Positions 47,978-55,118 of a stretch of 64,000 nt of DNA are shown piece by piece; the stretch's first letter is position 1, and every line of letters begins with the position of its first letter. Both the position numbers and the translations under genes were made by a program. The notes under the pieces are model-generated. The model ran no database searches, was not told the origin of the DNA, and saw only the letters and a program-made list of their open reading frames with translations. The DNA lies in assembly GCF_014207985.1 (NCBI RefSeq), contig NZ_JACHMI010000001.1, positions 11,763,001 to 11,827,000 of the forward strand. The letters are read 5' to 3'. Origin of the DNA: Nonomuraea rubra. Its GTDB lineage: Bacteria; Actinomycetota; Actinomycetes; Streptosporangiales; Streptosporangiaceae.

Positions 47978-49063
47978 TCAGGCAGCGCGGTGCGCCCGCT
48001 CTGCAGCGATGCGCTCCAGGTCCTTGACCGGCCTCACCCCGTAGCTGTCTCTCCAGTCAGGTGTGGTCCGGAGCTGCGGCAGGTCCTCCCACTCGATCTC
48101 TCCCGAGCGGAGCAGGTCGAGGCGGCGGCGGCCCATGATGGCGACCTGCTCGTCCTCGGGCAGCAAGTCGAACACCTCGCGGGCGTTCGGGATCAGGTCG
48201 GGAGGCTCGGGGACGTCGAATCCGAGATCCGCCCAGGACTTCGTCTTGGGTGTCCGTGAGCACCGGCCCTGCTGGTGGTCGATCGGGCCCGGCTCGGACA
48301 GCGGGTGCACCGTCCCGTGGAGAGCCCAGCACGCTGGACAGGTCCTGCCGCGGCTGGAGTTGAGCTCGCAGTGCCACACCCAGCCGGCAAGGACGTCCCC
48401 GTGCGCTTCCTGACCGGCCTCGGCGGCTGCGCGGTGGGAATCCAAGATCTCAGTCCGTGCCAGGTTGAGCGCCCGGCCGAGACCACCGTTGAACTCGCCT
48501 TCCAGGTTGCGGACCATCCTCGCAGCGGCCTCGCGCGGGTTGTCGCCCACGACGACGCCGCGCACCAGCTCGTTCTTCATGCGGCGGGTCGCCTCGTCGG
48601 AGAGCGGCCAGTGCTTGGCGTTGATCCGCTCCGCCGTTCGGCGGGCGATCGCGTCGATGGTGTCGGCCTGCTGCACGCCGTACTTGGCTGCGAGGGCGCG
48701 TGTGGAGCCGTACGGGAGCTGGGAGGCGACCAGGTCTCCCTGAGCTTCGATCCCCAGGCGTGCCGCCTGTGCTGCGGCCACGGCAGTCTGGGCGAGCGTC
48801 GCCGTTGCGAGACGGTCCAGCGTCTGGCCGATCAGGTCCAGCGCGGAGATGGTGCGCGCCGACCGGAAGATCTGCCGCCGAGTAGGCCACTTGCCGTCTC
48901 CGAGTTGGAGCAACTCGCCGATCGCGGCGATCACCTCGACAACAACCTGATCCCACGCCCCCACCCAAGCCGCAGTGAGGCTCCTGGTGACGTCGTCCAC
49001 GATGGAGCCGACCTGCCGGCGGAGACGCTCGGCGATGGCGAGGGTCTCTGCCGTGATGGCCAT
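47978..49063 (-). CDS. Mu gpF / SPP1 gp7-like head morphogenesis protein
   Basis: The 361-residue protein has the F-domain signature ALNLARTEILDSHRAAAEAG, then HCELNSSRGRTCPACWALHGTVHPLSEPGPIDHQQGRC, whose Cys and His residues bind metal in this family. The helical N-terminus follows the portal in gene order. A few copies enter the head with the portal and may be ejected with DNA. Confidence 0.88.
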   Translation of the reverse strand: MAITAETLAIAERLRRQVGSIVDDVTRSLTAAWVGAWDQVVVEVIAAIGELLQLGDGKWPTRRQIFRSARTISALDLIGQTLDRLATATLAQTAVAAAQAARLGIEAQGDLVASQLPYGSTRALAAKYGVQQADTIDAIARRTAERINAKHWPLSDEATRRMKNELVRGVVVGDNPREAAARMVRNLEGEFNGGLGRALNLARTEILDSHRAAAEAGQEAHGDVLAGWVWHCELNSSRGRTCPACWALHGTVHPLSEPGPIDHQQGRCSRTPKTKSWADLGFDVPEPPDLIPNAREVFDLLPEDEQVAIMGRRRLDLLRSGEIEWEDLPQLRTTPDWRDSYGVRPVKDLERIAAERAHRAA

Positions 49064-49065
49064 GC

Positions 49066-50754
49066 CTACTCCTCTTCGTCGTCCGAGGGATTGGCGTCGT
49101 CTGGCCTGTCTTCAGGTTCAGGTGGTACGGGGTCGCCTCCGCCGAGCGCTGCTGCCGGGTCTTCGCCCCGTCTAAAGGCGTCCACGGCCGCCTGTCCGGC
49201 CCGTCCTGTCGCTCCTTCGGGTGGGACGAATTCGCCGTCCTCCCCCGTTAGTGAGTCGATGATGGAGTCCACGTCCCGCACGCCGAGCGCTTCGAGGAGA
49301 AGACGAACGATCACAAGCGGCGGCAGATAGCCGGTCTGGTCGGCCTTGGTGATGCTGTCGATGACCGAGGCCGGGTCTAGATCGTCGATGTCAGGCCAGG
49401 ACACGTCGATGGTCTGATCGGCGTCCCCCTGGAGGCGGACGATCTCCTTGCCGTTGTCGTCTCGCGTGATCGTGCCCTTGAGTGGCCCTTCGGGGGCTCG
49501 GACGGATTCGAGGATGACGTGGGCGAGGATCGCCTGGTAGCAGTCGGTCCAGACGCCGCGCCGCATCTCCATGGCGCGCTCTGTGGGCGTGTCGAGCGTT
49601 TCGGCCGTCGCCCGCGCCCCGGTGGTACCCGGATCCCCGAGCAGCATCGTCACTGGCACGTCGAGACCGGCGGCGACCATGGCGGCGAGCGGCCGGCCGG
49701 ACTCGGAGTCGATCGTGGCCCCGGTCTTGGGGACGGCTTCGAGCATCATGTCCGGGGTGAGGAACGCCGCGGCGCCGGCATGCTGCGGCTCTCCCGAGTA
49801 GCGGTCGGTGGCAGGCCCGGTGGCCATGCGGGTCTTCGCCGCGGCCTGCTTGCTGCCCTTCGAGGTGAGTCTCCAGGCGAAGCGGCTGAGCGCCTTCACC
49901 AGGCGGGCCCAGTCGGTGAGGAACTCGCGGTAGGCGTTCGCCCAGTCCACGGCGGCGTACGCGTCGGGGATGCCGAACTTCCAGCTCTTGAGCGCGCCGA
50001 CTTTCACGTGGTAGGTGGGGGCGTCCCACAGCACCTCAGCGGCGCCGTACGAGTCCTTGACCCGCTTCGGCTTGAGGACAGGCCGGTAGCCGAGCGCCGG
50101 ATAGTAGGCGGTCCGGGTCACCGACGTGATGCCGCCGGTGATCTGGTCGGTGGACTGCTCCGTCCACTGCCGCTTGTAGTACCAAACCTCGGAGGCGTCC
50201 TGCGGGTTGGTGATGATGTCGGTGATCTCGTCGTATGGCAGCGACCGAACCTGGACGCGGCCGGTGCGCGGGTTGGTGAAGCACGCGAAGAACAGGTTGC
50301 CGTCCGTGCCCAGGCTTCTCTCGTTCTCCTCCGCCGCCTGGGATCCGGTCAGCGTCTTACGGTTGCCGTCGTCGGCGAGGAACACCTGCACGACAGCGTT
50401 CACGTCCTGCGAGGTGCGGCCCTTACCGCGTTTGCCACCGGAGCGGGCGCTGATCTCGACGCCTTGTCCCCACACGTAAGCGGTCCGCAGGGCAAGCCCT
50501 CTTTTGATCAGGACGTTCTTGATGCCCATCACGCGACACACCGCGGTTAGGCGCTTCAAGCCTTCGCGGGAGAACTCCTGCTCAGCCAGAGCCGTCATCT
50601 GCTGCCAGCCCGGCTCGTACATGCGCCGCTCAAGGTCGGCGAGCGACTCCTGCAGATGCTCCACCGTCAACCGTTCGGCGCGGAGCGTCTCCGCCAGTTC
50701 GGCGCGGCCGGTCCACCGGTAGAACGACTCCTGAAGGCGGGAGGCGAAGCCCAC
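49066..50754 (-). CDS. Portal protein
   Basis: The 562-residue protein directly follows the large terminase. Features include VCRVMGIKNVLIKRGLALRTAYVWGQGVEIS, GTDGNLFFACFTNPRTG, YREFLTDWARLVKALSRFAWRLTSKGSK, VAAGLDVPVTMLLGDPGTTGARATAETLD and an acidic tail ending SDDEEE. This pattern matches SPP1-type portals. It forms the dodecameric gate for DNA packaging. Confidence 0.9.
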   Translation of the reverse strand: MGFASRLQESFYRWTGRAELAETLRAERLTVEHLQESLADLERRMYEPGWQQMTALAEQEFSREGLKRLTAVCRVMGIKNVLIKRGLALRTAYVWGQGVEISARSGGKRGKGRTSQDVNAVVQVFLADDGNRKTLTGSQAAEENERSLGTDGNLFFACFTNPRTGRVQVRSLPYDEITDIITNPQDASEVWYYKRQWTEQSTDQITGGITSVTRTAYYPALGYRPVLKPKRVKDSYGAAEVLWDAPTYHVKVGALKSWKFGIPDAYAAVDWANAYREFLTDWARLVKALSRFAWRLTSKGSKQAAAKTRMATGPATDRYSGEPQHAGAAAFLTPDMMLEAVPKTGATIDSESGRPLAAMVAAGLDVPVTMLLGDPGTTGARATAETLDTPTERAMEMRRGVWTDCYQAILAHVILESVRAPEGPLKGTITRDDNGKEIVRLQGDADQTIDVSWPDIDDLDPASVIDSITKADQTGYLPPLVIVRLLLEALGVRDVDSIIDSLTGEDGEFVPPEGATGRAGQAAVDAFRRGEDPAAALGGGDPVPPEPEDRPDDANPSDDEEE

Positions 50755-50773
50755 GAGCAGCCTCCCTCATGCG

Positions 50774-52339
50774 TCAATAGGAACTGATCTCGAACGCGTC
50801 CAACTCGTCGTCCAACTCGTCCGCCTCGACGATCAGATCTCCGGCGAGGATCGGGGCGAGCAGCATCCGGTTGATCGCCTGGGTGCAAGCGTCAACCTGG
50901 TCATCGTGTGATCCGTTCGGGAACGCGGCGTGCTCGTCCCGGAAGCTGCCGACCCACGGGCACAGTTCCGGGGCCGGCAGGTAGACGGATCCGGCCTCGA
51001 TGAACGGGGTGACCGCGCGAGCGCGAGCCTCCTTGCTGCCGTCCGGCTCGACCGGAACCAGGCCGGGCACCTGGCGGCGCAGCGAGTTGATGACCGCGGT
51101 GCCGTTTGCCTTGTCCTCGACGAGTTTGAGCGTGGCCTGGGGCCACTTCGCTGCCATCTCCCGAAGGGCGGCACACGTCGCGGTGAAGGACAGCCGTTCG
51201 TGCACTTGGTCCAGCAGGAACAGTTCGAGGCCGTACCGCGCCCACACCTGACCCACAACGTAGTCGGAGCCGTCCGTGTCCTTGAACGCCATGTCCCACG
51301 ACATGGCGACCTCGTCAGCGCCTGGCGCCCAGCAGGAGCCGTCAGGGCGTTCGATCCACCGCGGCGATGTGTACTCCCGCCACCAGTCGCGCTGGAATAT
51401 GTCGCCAGCGGCAGGTGTCGGCCGTCCCTGGTAGAGGGCCGCCCACACTCGGGAGCCGACAGCGACGCGCGTCTGTCTCCACTGTTCGAGGCTTCGACCA
51501 CGGGCCGACACCATGAACTCGCCCGGCTCGCGGCCGAGCGGGTCGGTCTCGCCCTTATTCGGGTCGTGGTCAGCTTGCGCCGGGATGTTGAGGACCTTCC
51601 ACCGATGGGCGTCTTCAGCGGCGAGGACCTTGCCGGCCAGGTCCTCTTCGTGCCAGCGCGTCAAGATGATGACCACTGGCGCACCTGGAGCGAGCCGGGT
51701 GTTCGCTACCGCCTGCCAGAACGACCAGACGACCTCGCGCCACGCCTTACTGTCGGCGTCCCGCATGTCCTTGATCGGGTCGTCGATGTAGAGCATTTCG
51801 GCTGGCTTGCCGGTCAGGCCGGACGTGATTCCGACACTACGGACGCCGCCGCGGTGGCCGTCGATACGCCAGCGGCGAGCGGCGCCGTTGTCAGGGGCGA
51901 TGCGCAGTCCGAGATCCAGCGTGTCGTCGGTGCCGTCGTTCGAGATGATGTGGTTGCGGATGTTCCGCCCGAACTCGTCGGCGAGGTCTTGGGCGTAGCA
52001 GGCGATCGCGATCCGCAGGTCTGGGTTGCGGGTGAGCATCCACAGCGGGCCGATCGTCGTGACGCGGGTGGACTTGCCCTCCTGTGGCGGCATCGTGATG
52101 ATGAGCCGATCGCAGCGGCCTTCGGCCACCTCGATGAGTGCCTGATCGATGAGGGTCAGGGCCGGTGTTTGGATGGTCGTCGGTTCGATCGCTGCAGCGA
52201 GGTGCCCTGGCGTCTCCCACTGCGGCCTTGTGGTGACCTTGCGTTTGCGGGCGGCGGTGCGGAGTGTCTTCAGCAGCCGCTCCTGCGCAGGGAGCGGCCA
52301 TGTCCGCCAGTCGGGCGGCAGCGTGGCGAGCGTGGTCAT
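50774..52339 (-). CDS. Terminase large subunit
   Basis: The ATPase half has MPPQEGKST (Walker A) and EMLYIDDPIKD (Walker B with catalytic acid). The nuclease half has VAMSWDMAFKD, LKLVEDKANGTAVINSL and NGSHDDQVDACTQAI, the RNase H-like acidic triad. I start at the ATG preceded by GAGG; a GTG two codons earlier is possible. It packages DNA into the prohead through the portal. Confidence 0.95.
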   Translation of the reverse strand: MTTLATLPPDWRTWPLPAQERLLKTLRTAARKRKVTTRPQWETPGHLAAAIEPTTIQTPALTLIDQALIEVAEGRCDRLIITMPPQEGKSTRVTTIGPLWMLTRNPDLRIAIACYAQDLADEFGRNIRNHIISNDGTDDTLDLGLRIAPDNGAARRWRIDGHRGGVRSVGITSGLTGKPAEMLYIDDPIKDMRDADSKAWREVVWSFWQAVANTRLAPGAPVVIILTRWHEEDLAGKVLAAEDAHRWKVLNIPAQADHDPNKGETDPLGREPGEFMVSARGRSLEQWRQTRVAVGSRVWAALYQGRPTPAAGDIFQRDWWREYTSPRWIERPDGSCWAPGADEVAMSWDMAFKDTDGSDYVVGQVWARYGLELFLLDQVHERLSFTATCAALREMAAKWPQATLKLVEDKANGTAVINSLRRQVPGLVPVEPDGSKEARARAVTPFIEAGSVYLPAPELCPWVGSFRDEHAAFPNGSHDDQVDACTQAINRMLLAPILAGDLIVEADELDDELDAFEISSY

Positions 52340-52349
52340 GCTCACCTCG

Positions 52350-52868
52350 CTACGTACTGGTGGGCTCCGACTCTTCGGCCATGCCGAGTTGGGCGGCGAG
52401 CTGCTCGATCTCGGAGGTGATGGCGTCGGAGACGGTGACGTTCGTCTTCGCCGGCGCGTCCAAGCCGAGCAGCTTCGCGCGGCGTTCCTGGATCTTCAAC
52501 AGCCGGTCCATTGCGGCAAGGACAGGCCCGTCATCCGCGAGCGGTGAGCCGCCCTCCTCCAGGTAGATGACCTTGCCGTGCGAGATGGCGTAATGCTCGG
52601 TCTCCAGCACTTTGAGCGCGGCTTGGTACATCCGGTCGAGGCGCTCCAGTTCGACCAGTCTGAGGTCGTCGGCCGCCTCTTGGACGGTCTCCTTGAGGAT
52701 GCGTTGTACGGCCTCGTGCGCCTTGCCGGGTCCTGCCATGCCGAGTTCGTCGGCGATCTGCCGGTAGGTGAAACCGCGGACTCGCAGTCGTGCCGCTTCG
52801 GCGTCGCGGGCCGCGGTGTCCGGGTTGCGTTCGAAGCGTCCCCGGCCGCCTCTCGTTCCTTTCGTCAT
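52350..52868 (-). CDS. Terminase small subunit
   Basis: Residues 10-60 hold a helix-turn-helix (TAARDAEAARLRVRGFTYRQIADELGMA) and the rest is helical (VELERLDRMYQAALKVLE, AAMDRLLKIQERRAKLLGLD). It lies directly upstream of the large subunit and recognises the packaging site. The 106 bases upstream carry no gene and may hold that site. Confidence 0.85.
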   Translation of the reverse strand: MTKGTRGGRGRFERNPDTAARDAEAARLRVRGFTYRQIADELGMAGPGKAHEAVQRILKETVQEAADDLRLVELERLDRMYQAALKVLETEHYAISHGKVIYLEEGGSPLADDGPVLAAMDRLLKIQERRAKLLGLDAPAKTNVTVSDAITSEIEQLAAQLGMAEESEPTST

Positions 52869-52974
52869 GGGCGTTCCCTTGGTGGCGCTGCGCTCTCCTC
52901 GTTGAACAGCGACCTGCGGCGTTCACTGACAGTAGGGGCAAAGCCCCGAATTTCGGAGCCATTCTGCCGAACTC

Positions 52975-53238
52975 TCACGGAGCGTCACCGTTTTCCGGTG
53001 TTACCTGATGTCCGCTTGCTAGGTGCTTGACGGCTTCTATCCACAGTCCGGGAATGGTGGCCACCTGTACGACCTTGGGATCCGCTTGCCGATCACCTGG
53101 TGAGTTGTAGCAGGCGAGGGGCCGCCCACCGTCGAAGTGGTCGCGGCAGAGGAGTTCGACGCCTCCGTCTTCGTTGCCCATCAGATAGAGGCTCGGGTGG
53201 GTGAGGGCTGCTATGAGGGCGTCAGTTGAGGCCGTCAT
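52975..53238 (-). CDS. Hypothetical protein, 87 residues
   Basis: Reads TASTDALIAALTHPSLYLMGNEDGGVELLC, then VVQVATIPGLWIEAVKHLASGHQV. It shares this layout with the C-terminal half of the 162-residue protein at 53.6 kb, so the two are paralogous. GGAGG precedes the ATG. Function unknown. Confidence 0.7.
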   Translation of the reverse strand: MTASTDALIAALTHPSLYLMGNEDGGVELLCRDHFDGGRPLACYNSPGDRQADPKVVQVATIPGLWIEAVKHLASGHQVTPENGDAP

Positions 53239-53603
53239 GGTGTTGCGGCCTCCGCTCTGCATGTGACCACCCAGCGGTCTTGCTCAGCACTCCACGAGAG
53301 GCTGGGGTCGCACGGGCATCCGTGGAAGTGCTCGACGATGGCGCGGACCTGGTCCTCGCCCCAGTCGCAGGAGTCCCACCACTCGACGGCCTTCCAGACG
53401 CTGCGGAGCCGGGCGATACGGACCTCGGAGCGGATCTGCCACTGGCGGAGCATGACCAGGAGTTCTTCGGTCTCGCGTGCCGCGTCTTCTGCCCAGCCGA
53501 GCCCGGCGAGGCGAGCGGACATGCGCTCGAGCTCGCCGCGCTTGGCGAGGATGTCGTCGAGGTCCCAGGCGTGGCAAAGGTAGTCGTACGAACCTCCGCT
53601 CAT
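53235..53603 (-). CDS. Hypothetical protein of actinophage type, 122 residues
   Basis: It starts MSGGSYDYLCHAWDLDDIL, a beginning common to many Streptomyces phage and prophage proteins. Helical and Trp-rich (RLRSVWKAVEWWDSCDWGEDQVRAIVEHFHGC). Overlaps at both ends (ATGA) place it in one operon. Function unknown. Confidence 0.75.
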   Translation of the reverse strand: MSGGSYDYLCHAWDLDDILAKRGELERMSARLAGLGWAEDAARETEELLVMLRQWQIRSEVRIARLRSVWKAVEWWDSCDWGEDQVRAIVEHFHGCPCDPSLSWSAEQDRWVVTCRAEAATP

Positions 53604-54088
53604 TGATCACCTGCCGGATGGTGGATGGCGAGGTGGATGAGCGCCTGGCTCCACAGCCCGGACACAGACGTGGCGAAGGTGATGCCGGGAGCCGCCTGCT
53701 CGCCTTCCTTCGCTCCGAGGTAGGCGATCGTCTCGTGTGCGATCGGCGTGCAGGCCCGGCAGTACATGCCGACGCCTCCGCCCTTCTGCCCGAACAGAAC
53801 CAGGTCAGGGTTGGTGAGGACGCGGTAGGCGAGCTCCCGGAGGTCGTAGCGCGAGTCCAGAGCGGGCGGCTCCTGTTGCTCTACAGCTGTTGGGAGTTCG
53901 GGCGAGGATGCCCTCAGATCTATCTGCTCGTCCGGGACGGTGATCGGCTCGCGGCAGGACGGGCATGTGACCTTGTCGCCTGGGATGTCAACGCCGTCGC
54001 CTCCGCAGGCGCACCACCAGTGCAGCTTTACCGGCGTAGTTGAGTCGCCCCAGTGCAGCCCGTAGGCGTAGACGACGCGTGCGGTCAC
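53600..54088 (-). CDS. Hypothetical zinc-ribbon protein, 162 residues
   Basis: GTG overlaps the preceding stop. CACGGDGVDIPGDKVTCPSC is a four-Cys ribbon. The C-terminal half (PDLVLFGQKGGGVGMYCRAC, then ATSVSGLWSQALIHLAIHH) is paralogous to the 87-residue protein downstream. Function unknown. Confidence 0.7.
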   Translation of the reverse strand: MTARVVYAYGLHWGDSTTPVKLHWWCACGGDGVDIPGDKVTCPSCREPITVPDEQIDLRASSPELPTAVEQQEPPALDSRYDLRELAYRVLTNPDLVLFGQKGGGVGMYCRACTPIAHETIAYLGAKEGEQAAPGITFATSVSGLWSQALIHLAIHHPAGDQ

Positions 54089-54381
54089 CGCTTTCTCCCG
54101 CGAGAACGGCGCCGATACTCGGCCTTGACTGCGTCGGAGCGCGGGCAGGTGCGGCCGAACACCAGCCGGTAGCCGGACCAGAGCAGGCGGCCTCGCAGCT
54201 TGACCGTGTACGGGCCCGTTCGCTCCAGGAGCGACGCGGACACCACAAGAAACCGATGTGTCCTGGACAGCATGTCGATCGGCGCGGGCGGACCAGTGAC
54301 GAACTCCAGGTCCGACACAGTCTCTCCGAGGTCGACAGGTTCGCCAGTCGAGGGAACCCAAGAGACGCGAACCGTGGTCAT
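54085..54381 (-). CDS. Hypothetical beta-rich protein, 98 residues
   Basis: Beta-rich with a basic C-terminus (VRGRL-like KLRGRLLWSGYRLVFGRTC, then AEYRRRSRGRKR). It starts TTVRVSWVPSTGEPVDLG. Coupled to both neighbours by 4-base overlaps. Function unknown. Confidence 0.65.
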   Translation of the reverse strand: MTTVRVSWVPSTGEPVDLGETVSDLEFVTGPPAPIDMLSRTHRFLVVSASLLERTGPYTVKLRGRLLWSGYRLVFGRTCPRSDAVKAEYRRRSRGRKR

Positions 54382-54698
54382 CGCTCACCTGCCGAAGGCC
54401 AGCCAGGACACGTGAAGTGGCCGGGAACGCGGACGTCTCCGTCCCACTCGTGCGGCGGGTGTTCCTTGCTCATCGACCAGTCGTTGCATGCGACGGTCGA
54501 GAAGGGAGGAGTCCAGCCGAGAGCGATCAGCGCCTGCTCGGCCTCCTTTCGGCGTTGTGCTGGGATGCCGGTGTCGCAGCATGCCTCACGCCGGAACAGG
54601 TTGTTGGCAGGGGGTTCGGTGGAGTCGCCGTGGTACCGGCATTGGGCGGGGAGCGATTCGAGTGCTGCACGAATGGCGGCAAGGCCGATGGCGTTCAT
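54378..54698 (-). CDS. Hypothetical protein, 106 residues
   Basis: Begins MNAIGLAAIRAALESLPAQC and has ACCDTGIPAQRRKEAEQALIAL, then ACNDWSMSKEHPPHEWDG and a late FTCPGWPS. Several Cys and His could bind metal. Common in Streptomyces phage genomes; function unknown. Confidence 0.65.
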   Translation of the reverse strand: MNAIGLAAIRAALESLPAQCRYHGDSTEPPANNLFRREACCDTGIPAQRRKEAEQALIALGWTPPFSTVACNDWSMSKEHPPHEWDGDVRVPGHFTCPGWPSAGER

Positions 54699-54721
54699 GG
54701 GGGTTCTCCCTGGAGTGGCGA

Positions 54722-54752
54722 CGGCCCCGAGCCCAGGGAGGTCTCGGGGCCG
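54722..54752 (-). terminator. Hairpin downstream of the adhesin cassette
   Basis: A perfect 10-bp stem CGGCCCCGAG/CTCGGGGCCG separates the adhesin cassette from the small-gene operon leading to terminase. There is no clear T-run. Confidence 0.55.
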
Positions 54753-54808
54753 TCTACCTGCGGTGTACGGGCCGCAGGGTTCTGGTGCGCTGGGTGCGCG
54801 TGTCTGGG

Positions 54809-55108
54809 TTAGCTGATCTGTACGGGTGCGCCTTCAACGACAGGCAGTTCTGGTGTGGCGTGGATGCGCACGTACGGCACGTAGGTGCCGGGCTCGTCGG
54901 AGAAGTCGAAGTCCGAGCCGGGACCGATCATGATCTGGGCTACGGTCTGCCCGTCCACGGTGTCCCAGCCTGCTGTCTTCCAGCCATCGTCTGCGGGGCG
55001 TACCGGGTAGAGGCACACCTGCATGTCGACGACGTGGCTGGTGAGTGTGCCTGGCCCGTCGATGGGGACGGGCAGGTACTCCTTCGACTCGCGGGGGTAG
55101 GACTCCAC
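54809..55108 (-). CDS. Hypothetical protein after the adhesin, 99 residues
   Basis: GTG start with GAGGAGG upstream. The protein is beta-rich (EYLPVPIDGPGTLTSHVVDMQ, then VAQIMIGPGSDFDFSDEPGTY and VRIHATPEL). It lies ten bases after the adhesin stop and may be a chaperone or tip partner for it. Function unknown. Confidence 0.65.
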   Translation of the reverse strand: MESYPRESKEYLPVPIDGPGTLTSHVVDMQVCLYPVRPADDGWKTAGWDTVDGQTVAQIMIGPGSDFDFSDEPGTYVPYVRIHATPELPVVEGAPVQIS

Positions 55109-55118
55109 GCCTGCCTCC

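Noticed and set aside
52869..52974. Packaging (cos or pac) site upstream of the small terminase
   Set aside because: The gap has a short GGGGC/GCCCC dyad but nothing that identifies a cut site, so it is mentioned only as possible.
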